Origin: Paracoccus aerodenitrificans
GTDB taxonomy: Bacteria; Pseudomonadota; Alphaproteobacteria; Rhodobacterales; Rhodobacteraceae
Direction: 5' to 3'
Assembly (NCBI RefSeq): GCF_027913215.1
Contig: NZ_CP115784.1
Coordinates: 2,737,501-2,801,500, forward strand
DNA length: 64,000 nucleotides
The notes beneath the pieces were generated by a model, which worked only from the letters and a program-made list of their open reading frames with translations, searched no databases and was not told the DNA's origin. Shown here piece after piece: positions 28,079-36,261 of this stretch (positions are counted from its first letter, which is position 1; each line of letters begins with the position of its first letter). The translations under genes and the position numbers were made by a program.

Positions 28079-29557
28079 TTACCCCAGCACGAAAGGATTG
28101 GAACGGTTGGGCTCGGGCGTGATCCAGACACTCTTGGTCTCAAGGTAGTCCTTGAAGGCGTCCATACCGCCTTCGCGCCCGATGCCCGACAGCTTGTAGC
28201 CACCGAAGGGGGTAGCGAAGCTGGTGGTACGATAGTTATTCACCCAGACGGTGCCCGCGCGGATCCGGTCGACAGCGCGCATGGCTCGGGCTAGGTCACG
28301 GGTCCAGACGGCGGCCGCAAGACCATAGTCGGTGTCGTTGGCGATCACATAGGCCTCCTCCTCGGTCTCGAAGGCGATGACGCTGGCGACCGGGCCAAAG
28401 ACCTCCTCGCGGGCGATGCGCATGTCATTGGTGACATCGGCAAAGACCGTGGGGCGGATGAACTGCCCCTGCCCCAGATCAGGACCACTGACCACCTCGC
28501 CCCCAGTGACCAGCCGCGCACCTTCGTCCTGGGCCATGGCGATCATCGCCTGGACCCTCTCGAACTGCGGACGGGTGCAGATCGGGCCGATCTGGGTCTC
28601 AGGATCCGCCGGATCACCGATCTTCGCGGCCTCGGCCGCGGCCGTGAAAATCTTCAGGAAAGGCTCCAGAACGCTTTTCTGTACCAGCACCCGGCTGCCT
28701 GCCATGCAGGTCTGGCCTGCAGCGGCGAAGATGCCCGCGATGGCGCCATTCACGGCCTGATCCAGGTCGCAATCGTCGAAGACGATATTGGGCGACTTGC
28801 CACCCAACTCCAGCGTGACCGGCTTGAAATGCCGGGCGGCGGCCATGGCCACATGGCGCCCGCCCGTCTCGCCGCCGGTGAAGGCGATCTTCGCCGTCAG
28901 CGGGTGCGAGACAAGCGCCTCGCCCACTTCGCCGCCCAGGCCTGTGACCACGTTGATCACACCCTTCGGCATCCCGGCCTCATCGGCCAGTCGCGCCAGC
29001 TCCAGAACCGAAGCAGAGGCGAATTCGGACGGCTTGATGACGATGGTGTTACCCGCCGCCAGCGCCGGCGCCAGTTTCCAGGCGGTCAGCGACAGCGGAG
29101 AGTTCCAGGCGGTAATCGCCACCACCACGCCGATGGGTTCGTATTTCACGTAGTTGAACACACCCGGCTTGTTGATCGGAACCACGTGGCCGCCGACCTT
29201 ATCACACAGGCCCGAGTAGTAGTTCAGCCATTGCGCCATGTTGGCAACCTGGCCCTTCACCTCGGCCACCAGCTTGCCATTGTCGCGCTGTTCGACCTCG
29301 ACCAGGCGATCGGAATTGGCTTGGATGTAGTCGGCGAAGCGACGTAGCAGGGCCCCGCGTGTGGTCGGTGTTAGGCCCGCCCAGTCGGGATTGTCCATCG
29401 CCGCATGGGCTGCACGCACCGCCCGGTCCGCGTCCGTGGCATCCGACTGCGGCACCTGGGCCCAGATCTTTCCGGAGAACGGCTCGACCGCATCCATCCA
29501 CTGGCCCGACGCGGGTTCGACCCATGTGCCGTCGATGTAGTTGAGGTACTTTGTCAT
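28079..29557 (-). CDS. NAD(P)-dependent aldehyde dehydrogenase
   Basis: A 492-residue ALDH of normal length. The catalytic Glu lies in TLELGGKSPNIVF near 257 and the nucleophile Cys in AGQTCMAGSR near 290; the cofactor-binding pocket is seen in ITAWNSPL and IKPSEFA. It oxidises an aldehyde to the acid, which the CoA-transferase could then activate. It overlaps tctA by 4 bases, so transport and oxidation genes are co-translated. Confidence 0.95.
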   Translation of the reverse strand: MTKYLNYIDGTWVEPASGQWMDAVEPFSGKIWAQVPQSDATDADRAVRAAHAAMDNPDWAGLTPTTRGALLRRFADYIQANSDRLVEVEQRDNGKLVAEVKGQVANMAQWLNYYSGLCDKVGGHVVPINKPGVFNYVKYEPIGVVVAITAWNSPLSLTAWKLAPALAAGNTIVIKPSEFASASVLELARLADEAGMPKGVINVVTGLGGEVGEALVSHPLTAKIAFTGGETGGRHVAMAAARHFKPVTLELGGKSPNIVFDDCDLDQAVNGAIAGIFAAAGQTCMAGSRVLVQKSVLEPFLKIFTAAAEAAKIGDPADPETQIGPICTRPQFERVQAMIAMAQDEGARLVTGGEVVSGPDLGQGQFIRPTVFADVTNDMRIAREEVFGPVASVIAFETEEEAYVIANDTDYGLAAAVWTRDLARAMRAVDRIRAGTVWVNNYRTTSFATPFGGYKLSGIGREGGMDAFKDYLETKSVWITPEPNRSNPFVLG

Positions 29558-31065
29558 GTTTCCACCTTATCTTTGTCGGTCCCGGCGCGGCGCGCCTTGC
29601 GCCGGCGGATGAGGGGCAGCGCCAGCATCAGCGCGATCAGCAGGATGAAGATCCAGTTCACCACACCGGTGAAGAAGATCGCGGGATCGTTGCCGCTGAT
29701 TAGAAGCGAGCGGCGCAGTTCGGATTCAGCCATCGGGCCAAGGATGATCGCTAGCACGGCGGGCGCTGTGGGGATCTGGAGCTTTTCCATGCCGTAGCCG
29801 ACAAGGCCAACGATCAGCATTATCCAGACCTCGACGATGCTGTTGCCCACCGTGAAGACGCCGATCGAGGTCAACACGATGATGCCGGGAGCCAGGATCA
29901 GCGGCGGCAGGCGCAGCGCGTTGATGAAAAGACGCGAGCCGAGCGCCCCGATCGGGATCATCATCAGCGCGGTCACGCCCATCGCTATCATGAAGCCGTA
30001 GGTAATCTCGGCCGTGTCGCGGAACAGTGCGGGCCCAGGGCGCAGGCCATGCACCAGCAGCACCCCCATGATAACTGCGGCCACGGCGGAGCCCGGCACA
30101 CCCAGAGTCAGAGCGGGGATCAGCGTCGCAGCAGTATCGGCATTGTTGGCGCATTCGGCGGCGGCTACGCCCTTGGGGTCGCCCTTGCCGTAGCAATCGC
30201 CCGCCTTGGCGCGGCGCCGCGCCTCGTTCCACGAGATGACGGCGGCGATGTTGCCCCCCGCGCCGGGCATGATGCCGACGATGACGCCGATCACCGAAGA
30301 GCGCAACCAGACCGGAAGCAGGGATAACATCTTGAACCCGTCATCGGCGCTCTTGCCAGTGTCCAGATCCTTGCGGTTGATGCGCAGCGCCTTCTCGGCC
30401 AGTTCCAGCGCGGGGGGGATTGCATATAGTCCCGTCAGCACGACGATAATCGAGAAGCCCGAGACCAGATGGGCCGAGCCGAAGGTATATCGTTCGGCGC
30501 CTGTGATCTGGTCGACCCCCACCAGGCCCATCAGCAGGCCCGCGCAGGTTGAGATAAGCCCCTTGGACAGCGAGCCGCCCAGCACCGCAGTGATGCACAG
30601 CATCCCGAAGATCGCCAGCCAGAAAAATTGCGACGGCCCGAATTTCAGTGCCAGCGCAGCCAGAGGCGGCGACAGCAGGATCAGGCACAGAGCACTGACG
30701 AAGGAGCCGAAGGCAGAGGAATAGAGAGAAACGCGCAGCGCCTGCCGGGCGCGGCCCTGCTGCGTCATCGGGTAGCCGTCAAAGACAGTGGCGATGCCCG
30801 CAGGCGTACCAGGGATGCGCAGCAGAATGGCGGGGATGGAACCGCCATACATCGCGCCGTTGTAGATGCCCGCAACCAGGCCAAGTGCCACCAGCGGTTC
30901 CATCCCGAAGGTGAAGGGGATGAGCACTGCAATCCCCATGGTCGCCGAAAGCCCCGGCAGGGCGCCGGCCAGGACGCCCATCACCGTCCCGGCAACCATG
31001 GCCAGGATGACCAAAGGCGTGAAGATGGCGGCGAAACCGTCCATCAGATGTGTCAAAATATCCAA
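29554..31065 (-). CDS. tctA: Tripartite tricarboxylate transporter, large permease TctA
   Basis: A 503-residue membrane protein with about eleven to twelve helices. It shows the TctA signature AGALPGLSATMGIAVLIPFTF near the start and GIMPGAGGNIAAVISWNEARR near 285, both substrate-pathway regions of the family. It works with TctB and the periplasmic TctC to import citrate-like acids. It is the third gene in the tctCBA order. Confidence 0.95.
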   Translation of the reverse strand: MDILTHLMDGFAAIFTPLVILAMVAGTVMGVLAGALPGLSATMGIAVLIPFTFGMEPLVALGLVAGIYNGAMYGGSIPAILLRIPGTPAGIATVFDGYPMTQQGRARQALRVSLYSSAFGSFVSALCLILLSPPLAALALKFGPSQFFWLAIFGMLCITAVLGGSLSKGLISTCAGLLMGLVGVDQITGAERYTFGSAHLVSGFSIIVVLTGLYAIPPALELAEKALRINRKDLDTGKSADDGFKMLSLLPVWLRSSVIGVIVGIMPGAGGNIAAVISWNEARRRAKAGDCYGKGDPKGVAAAECANNADTAATLIPALTLGVPGSAVAAVIMGVLLVHGLRPGPALFRDTAEITYGFMIAMGVTALMMIPIGALGSRLFINALRLPPLILAPGIIVLTSIGVFTVGNSIVEVWIMLIVGLVGYGMEKLQIPTAPAVLAIILGPMAESELRRSLLISGNDPAIFFTGVVNWIFILLIALMLALPLIRRRKARRAGTDKDKVET

Positions 31066-31075
31066 GGTTAACTCC

Positions 31076-31561
31076 TCAGCTGCCGAAGATCAGGTCCACA
31101 GGCATGGGACTTTCGAGCAGCACAATGAAGATCAGCCAGAGCAGGACCGAGAGACCGGCCGCGGACAGGGCAGCCTGCCAGGCCGGGCGCAGGCCCATCA
31201 GGGCGGGCGCGGCGGTCAGGAAGACCAGGATGGCAGTGAAGAAGCCCAGATGCGGGATCGTCACCACGAAGGCCACCATCAGCACCGCCAAGGTGGCCAG
31301 GCGCCGCAGCGAGGCCTTCGACAGCGTCACGTCCTCTTCGGCCGCGACCTTTGGCAGCTTGCGCAGCAGGCCAGCGGCCCAGGCCAGCGCCGCCACGCAG
31401 CCCAACCCCGAGACGGCGATTGGCATGTAGGCCGCCGCGCCGCGAAAACCGCTGCCAACCCAGCTCAACAGGGCGAAGACCGCTGCCATCCCGAGGGCGG
31501 CGGCAAGTTCTGCCGCTACCACCCTGGAGGACACTACGGAGATATCGTCACGCGTGCTCAT
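31076..31561 (-). CDS. tctB: Tripartite tricarboxylate transporter, small permease TctB
   Basis: A 161-residue protein with four predicted membrane helices, poorly conserved as usual for TctB but in the right place between tctC and tctA, 10 bases before tctA. I identify it by size, hydrophobicity and context. Confidence 0.88.
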   Translation of the reverse strand: MSTRDDISVVSSRVVAAELAAALGMAAVFALLSWVGSGFRGAAAYMPIAVSGLGCVAALAWAAGLLRKLPKVAAEEDVTLSKASLRRLATLAVLMVAFVVTIPHLGFFTAILVFLTAAPALMGLRPAWQAALSAAGLSVLLWLIFIVLLESPMPVDLIFGS

Positions 31562-31562
31562 G

Positions 31563-32525
31563 TCACTCGACCCAGGGGTTCTCGTCCCACAGCGCTTGAT
31601 AAAGGCCCTGCAGATCGGTCAGCGTCGTGGTGAACTCATCCGAACCCTGGTAATTTAGCGGCAGCGCCTGTTCGGCAGCGGCAGCGCGAAATTCCTCGTC
31701 AGCAACGGCTTCGCCGATGGCAATCGACAGGATCTCGATGATCGCAGGATCCAGCCCTACGGGGGCCCCGATGCCGCGATAGGCGCCCGACACCACGTCG
31801 AAGCCCTGCTCCTGAAAGGTCGGCACCTCGGGCGCGCCTTCCCAGCGATCGGCGCCCATCTGGCCGAAGGTGGACAACTCGCCCTCGTTCACGCTGTCGA
31901 TCACCTCGCCGATGTTCATCGAGCCCAAAGCGATATGACCGCCCAGCAGGGCCGCGCGGATCTCGGACGAGCCGCCGAAGGGTACGTGACGTAGCTCGAT
32001 ACCCGCCGTACGCTGCAGTGCCAGTATCGACAGGTGGTCATCCGAACCGATACCGGTAGTGCCATAGGTGATAGTGCCCGGCGCAACCTTGGCGTCCTCG
32101 ACCAGACCGGCCAGGTTGCCGAAGTCGTTGTCGGGCAGCGCCACCAGTGAGCCTGCATCAAAGACCACGTTGGCAATCGGCTTTAGTTGGTCGAAGGCGA
32201 AGGACGCCTCGCGCTGGATCGGGATCGTGATGCTGGTCGGGGTGTTGATAAAACCGATGGTGTAGCCATCGGGATCGGCCTTGGCGATCTCGGCGAAGCC
32301 CAGCTCGCCCGACGCGCCCGGCTTGTTGATGACTGCTATGGTCTCATCACCCGGCAGATACTTCTCTATGAACGGCACCAGGGTGCGCGCGGCCACATCG
32401 GTCCCCCCGCCAGCGCTATAGGCGATCACCATGTCGATGGTCCGGGTCGGGTAGTCCAAGGCGGCCACAGCCCCTGTGGAAATGGCCAGCGCGGCAAGCG
32501 CACCTGCAAAGACGGTCTTGGTCAT
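31563..32525 (-). CDS. tctC: Tripartite tricarboxylate transporter, periplasmic binding protein TctC
   Basis: The start at 32525 follows GGAGGAG and gives 320 residues with a Sec signal (MTKTVFAGALAALAISTGAV and following). The mature part shows the TctC/Bug pattern DYPTRTIDMVIAYSAGGGTDVAART near 24-48 and later VINKPGASGELG. It captures the substrate for TctAB. It is the first gene of the operon, so its upstream region, shared with a divergent IclR gene, holds the operon promoter. Confidence 0.94.
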   Translation of the reverse strand: MTKTVFAGALAALAISTGAVAALDYPTRTIDMVIAYSAGGGTDVAARTLVPFIEKYLPGDETIAVINKPGASGELGFAEIAKADPDGYTIGFINTPTSITIPIQREASFAFDQLKPIANVVFDAGSLVALPDNDFGNLAGLVEDAKVAPGTITYGTTGIGSDDHLSILALQRTAGIELRHVPFGGSSEIRAALLGGHIALGSMNIGEVIDSVNEGELSTFGQMGADRWEGAPEVPTFQEQGFDVVSGAYRGIGAPVGLDPAIIEILSIAIGEAVADEEFRAAAAEQALPLNYQGSDEFTTTLTDLQGLYQALWDENPWVE

Positions 32526-32606
32526 TAGCTTTTCTCCTCCTCGTTCGACAGCCTCCCTGTCGACGATCCGGAGACTGGACAGGCGGCGGCAGAAAGTCCA
32601 TAGTAC

Positions 32607-32633
32607 GGAACATGAGTTTTGCTGAATGGAACA
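32607..32633. promoter_or_regulatory. Direct repeat in the tctC/IclR divergent promoter
   Basis: GGAACA occurs at 32607-32612 and again at 32628-32633, a 21-base step (two helical turns), in the 114-base region between tctC and the IclR gene. It is a reasonable candidate site for the regulator. Position and spacing are the only support. Confidence 0.3.
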
Positions 32634-32639
32634 ATTATC

Positions 32640-33320
32640 ATGGACAGCGGACAACGTGTTGAAGCCGTCGAAAAGGCTTTGTCGATCTTGGATGCCTTCT
32701 CGGAGGACCGTATGTCCCTCAGTCTCAGCGAGATCTCCAGGGAGACGGGCATTTCCAAAAGCTCCCTGCCGAGGCTCCTCAACTCTCTGATCCTTTTTGG
32801 TTTTATCGCCCGAGATCCGTCGAAGCGCTACGCGCTTGGTTCGAACGTCTGGCGCTTGGGGGCGCTCTTCCGGCGCCGGTTCGACTTGGGTGAAAAAGTC
32901 CGCCCCGAGCTGCGCCAGCTAGTCGAGTTGACGGGCGAAACCGCCTCCTACTATGTCCGCGAACAGGAGGAACGGATCTGTCTCTACCGTCAGAATTCCC
33001 CAAATCCCGTCCGCCACCACCTCGACGAAGGATCGCGGCTGAGCATCGACCGGGGCGCAGCCGGCCATGCCCTCAGCGCGACCGACACCAGCCCGGACGA
33101 CATCTTCGTCTCGGTCGGTGAACGTAACCCGGAAGTTGCCGCCGTGGCGGTACGGATCAGTTCTCGCGACGGGGAACTGCGTGGCGCGCTATGCGTGTCG
33201 GGGATCTGCACGCGGTTCGACGAGACCGCCAGGCAAACCGCCGCGGACCTGCTGCTTGATGCGCGAAGGCGCCTTTGTATCGACCCAGCAGAATCTGCTC
33301 AGGTTAAGCCGCTAATTTGA
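32640..33320 (+). CDS. IclR-family transcriptional regulator
   Basis: About 226 residues from the ATG at 32640. The winged helix is seen in MSLSLSEISRETGISKSSLP (about 24-43) and the effector domain in HHLDEGSRLSIDRGAAGHAL. It is divergent from the tct operon and probably controls it. The frame runs 22 bases into an IS630-type transposase remnant, so the last few residues may come from that element. The effector domain is also shorter than usual (the middle seems to lack about 20-30 residues), so activity is uncertain. Confidence 0.8.
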   Translation: MDSGQRVEAVEKALSILDAFSEDRMSLSLSEISRETGISKSSLPRLLNSLILFGFIARDPSKRYALGSNVWRLGALFRRRFDLGEKVRPELRQLVELTGETASYYVREQEERICLYRQNSPNPVRHHLDEGSRLSIDRGAAGHALSATDTSPDDIFVSVGERNPEVAAVAVRISSRDGELRGALCVSGICTRFDETARQTAADLLLDARRRLCIDPAESAQVKPLI

Positions 33321-33610
33321 ATACCTCGGCAGGCGTGCGCAAGGCAAGCGCCTGATGAGGCGGCGATTATTGTATAGCCGAACAACCCCAGTTTGGTTCG
33401 AAAGGTCTTGCCGAAGATTTCATCGGGCGTCTGTCCTGTCCTCCGCCTGATGGCCATTGCCTGGGCCCATTTGGGCTCAATGGGATTGAGGTCCGGCGAA
33501 TAGGACGGGAGGAATTCGAGGCCGTGTTCGGCATTTTCAATCATCTCTCTGGTGTCGGTCCGTTTGTGAAATGTTGCGTTATCCATGACCAGAACCGCAC
33601 CGGTCATCAA
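33299..33610 (-). pseudogene. IS630-family transposase, C-terminal fragment
   Basis: The frame encodes MDNATFHKRTDTREMIENAE and LPSYSPDLNPIEPKWAQAMA, the final D and E blocks of an IS630/DDE_3 transposase. The N-terminal half is missing: just upstream the sequence becomes an IS5-type transposase start. After about residue 70 the frame leaves the family pattern, so there is also a frameshift. A dead remnant. Confidence 0.88.
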
Positions 33611-33756
33611 CGCGAGGCCTCCCGTGTGACTTCGGAAAGAGCGGCGTCAAAAGCTCCATCTGCGCTTCGCTCAGCCAGAAAAAGTTGCTCATCACTCAGG
33701 TCTCCTTGCGGACCCTGAATCACGCCTGATGACCGAAATCAATGGGTCTGGAGCCT
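33611..33756 (-). pseudogene. IS5-family transposase, N-terminal fragment with left end
   Basis: From the ATG at 33692 (minus strand) the codons read MSNFFWLSEAQMELLTPLFP and then KSHGRPRVDDR, the start of IS5-family (IS427-like) transposases, and are then cut by the IS630 fragment. Upstream of the ATG lies the element's left end, beginning at CTAGGCTCCAGACCCATTGA (33737-33756 on the minus strand). The same end sequence reappears on the plus strand at 63935 at the edge of the window. Confidence 0.8.
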
Positions 33757-33757
33757 A

Positions 33758-34082
33758 GGGGGTATCGGTACGTTGGCCGGGCCAGTGGTCGGAGCGGGGC
33801 TAGTGGTGACTCTGCAAAACTACCTTGCAACTTCAGACTTTCCGGTAACTATCATCACTGGCGTCGTTTTCATGATTTGCGTGCTGGTTTTCAGACGCGG
33901 CTTGTTGGCGTACTTTCCGCCAGCAAACTGTGTCGCAAGCTTGATTTTCGCTCTGAAGCATAATGGGAAACTATCGTTTCAACGGATTTGACCTGAGCCT
34001 GTCACAATTTTTTCTGACACTGCTATCTACATGCTTGTTCTTGGAGTTTGCTGGTAGATTTCGATTGCCTATATTTTGTCGG
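33758..34082 (+). repeat. Stray copy of the 3' end of livM and its downstream flank
   Basis: This stretch repeats 58590-58914 (offset 24832 at the start). The first 144 bases (33758-33901) are identical to livM; the remaining part, covering the last livM codons and about 120 bases downstream, is clearly homologous but has many substitutions and a small indel. It encodes only the last two helices of LivM without a start, so it is non-functional. It is bounded by an IS5 end on the left and an IS3-type end on the right. Confidence 0.92.
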
Positions 34083-34606
34083 TGACCTGCCCTGGGATTT
34101 TTCCTCCAGCTGCAATTAGAGTCCGGCCCAACTTGAGGACGGAGCATGAAGCGAACGGAGATATAGCGAAGAGCAGATCATTGGCATTTTGGCTGAGCAC
34201 GATGCTGGCGCAAAGTGTGCCGATCTGTGTCGCAAGCATGGCATGTCGGAAGGCAGCTTTTATGCCTGGAAGAAAAATATTCCGGGACGACAGTATCTGA
34301 GGCCAAGCAGCTGAAGGCGCTTGAGGACGATAATGCCAAGCTGAAGCGGCTGCTGGCCGAGCAGATGCTTGACGTGGCAGCGATGAAGGAACTGCTGTCA
34401 AAAAAGTGGTTATGAGCCGAGCCAGAAAACAGTACGGGGGACTGTCTTCCCGGCGATTGGCCCGCTGTGAAGCGCGAGGCTGTCGCGCATCTGAAAGCCC
34501 TGCTTGGGCTGTCGGAACGGCGGGCGTGCTGGATTGCCGGTGTGGATCGGAAGACGGTGCGATATCAATCACGACGCGCGCCCGATACGGCGCTACGAGG
34601 CCGGCT
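34083..34606 (+). pseudogene. IS3-family insertion sequence remnant (orfA and start of orfB)
   Basis: The left end TGACCTGCCCTGGGATTTTT (34083) is followed by a decayed orfA from 34146: pieces such as EEQIIGILAEHDAG, KHGMSEGSFYAWKK and AKLKRLLAEQMLDVAAMKEL are typical, but they lie in different frames, so at least two frameshifts have occurred. The beginning of orfB (AAVAHL-like reading, SERRACWIAG, TVRYQSRRAPD) follows and stops at about 34606, where the right part of the element has been lost. Confidence 0.8.
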
Positions 34607-34684
34607 GACCCCGTGAACCAGATTCACCCGAACCATCCTTATAACCTTACTACTACGCCGGATGGTCAGACCGCGTCTGTGGAT

Positions 34685-35124
34685 AACACAGATCCCAGAC
34701 CCGCTGCCTCGCCGCCGGAGGCTCCGGCCTCTGCCCGGCATCACGGGCGGCGATCACCGGCACGGCCGATGTGATCGACAGCTGGCTGCGAGAGGGGATC
34801 GATCTCGACGAAGACATCCTGCCGACCATCGCCAAGCGCACCACGCAGATCAGGATCAGCCCGATCCGGACCTGGGCCTATTTCACCGACGCCGTGCGAG
34901 CGGCCATGCAGGCGCGGTTGCTCAGAGAAGCTGATCCCCGCATCACCGCCCAGCACCGGTTCTTCGCCGACTGGATCAACTCCGACCGCTACCTGCCGCC
35001 GACCGCGGTGACCAACACCATGGCTCGGACGCTGCTGCGCTTCGATCTGGTGACCGAGGCCCGGCTGACGGAGCGCGATGTTCCCATCCCGCACAGAAAG
35101 GCTGGTGACAATGACGCCGCGTGA
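34685..35124 (+). pseudogene. Phage/island protein, C-terminal fragment
   Basis: The open frame encodes AADVIDSWLREGIDLDEDIL-like sequence, then PIRTWAYFTDAVRAAMQARL and a C-terminal tail, resembling the ends of phage-type helix-turn-helix or replication proteins found in Rhodobacteraceae prophages. The N-terminal part is missing next to the IS3 remnant. A GTG at 34771 is the first internal start. Its stop overlaps the next gene by 14 bases, so both came in together. The family name is uncertain. Confidence 0.5.
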
Positions 35125-35596
35125 AATCGAGGACCGCTTCGAGGAGGCCGCGCTGACGCTGAAGCGCCTGCCGAACCCGCCCGCCTCCGGGGCACGCGGT
35201 TACGGCAGGTCCTGGCCGGACTATGTCCATGAGGCCAGGCATGCCTATGGCTATGAACCGGCCCGAATGCGGGTGATCCCCAATGCCCGCGAGATCCAGC
35301 GCATGGAGGAGGTGCTGGACTGGCTGGCACTGATCGGCGGTGAGACCGAACAAACGGCCGCAGACAACCGGCGCATCGTCTGGATGCGGGCCGAGGGCCA
35401 TCGCTGGCAGACCATCTACCGCCATGTTGGATGCGTGCGCTCCACCGCGTGGCGGCGCTGGACGGCGAGCCTGTTGACCGCCTCCAAGACTCTGAAAAAT
35501 CTTGAGAAAAAGCCAGCGCGGTCCGTCGGCGCAAAATCAACCGGTGCAGAACCGGGTGTCAGACCGCGCGGCGGGGGTGCAAACGGGATGCCGTGA
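35111..35596 (+). CDS. DUF6362-like phage/island protein
   Basis: A 161-residue protein beginning MTPREIEDRFEEAALTLKRL, with GYGRSWPDYVHEARHAYGYE in the middle and a C-terminal helix-turn-helix-like stretch (GHRWQTIYRHVGCVRSTAWR). I recognise the pattern as one from prophage and island gene sets in this bacterial group (I believe DUF6362). It overlaps the fragment upstream by 14 bases. The terminase or packaging genes that often follow such genes are absent. Confidence 0.6.
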   Translation: MTPREIEDRFEEAALTLKRLPNPPASGARGYGRSWPDYVHEARHAYGYEPARMRVIPNAREIQRMEEVLDWLALIGGETEQTAADNRRIVWMRAEGHRWQTIYRHVGCVRSTAWRRWTASLLTASKTLKNLEKKPARSVGAKSTGAEPGVRPRGGGANGMP

Positions 35597-36261
35597 GGGC
35601 GCGAATGGGTCGAACTTGGGGCGCGACATTATCAAGGGTTTTGCCCCATATTCGACCTACGATCAGGCGAGGTGAGGCCGGGCGGAAGCCCCGCCCCCCG
35701 GCCTTGGTTCCTCCGCCGGACCGCTCCTATGCGGGGGCAGAGGCGCGCAAGCCCGCTAGCATCAGGGAATAATTCTGGGTTCGCTCCCCGGGGTTCGCAC
35801 CTTTGGGTTCGCAGGGTTCGCATACCGCAAAAAGATCAACCGCCGAACGACGGTAACGAAGGAACCGCCTTGCAGATCAAGACGATATTGAATGCACGGA
35901 TGCTTTTAAGGCACGGCAATATGGTGATCCGGGAAAGGATCATAAACAGCGTATTCGCTCTGGCGCGGCGCGGGGACGATGACTGGCCGAATAATGCGCC
36001 GCGAACTACAGCGAGCATAGCGCAGAACCGAGCGTGACGGTACACATGCGTCAACGGGGATTCTATCACGATCTGCGACCGAGTCTAACTGACACGGCGG
36101 GGTCAAGGTCGATCTTTGGTAAAGAAGAAGGCACGGAGGATATCCCGCTGACGCCGCGTCGCGGGGCCGAGGCAAATGGTAAGCCAGTCGTCGCGCTGGT
36201 CGCGTCATACTTCCTCGCGCGTGTCCTCAAGGAACCAGCCCTACAGTACCGAACGAAAGCC
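35597..36261. other. Region without a recognisable gene
   Basis: 665 bases between the phage-type genes and the inositol operon. It contains a G/C-rich inverted repeat near 35676-35704, a cluster of GGGTTCGC repeats (35777-35821) and an AT-richer stretch from 35860. Open frames on both strands have no family resemblance. It probably contains the outer boundary of the accessory region. Confidence 0.5.
35777..35821 (+). repeat. Four copies of GGGTTCGC
   Basis: GGGTTCGC occurs at 35777, 35791, 35805 and 35814. The first three are spaced exactly 14 bases apart and the last 9. It could be an iteron-like or binding-site array, or a decayed remnant. No gene overlaps it convincingly. Confidence 0.5.

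Noticed and set aside
32640..33320. IclR gene at 32.6 kb as a pseudogene
   Set aside because: The frame is intact through the effector domain and ends near the usual position; only the last few codons overlap the IS630 remnant.
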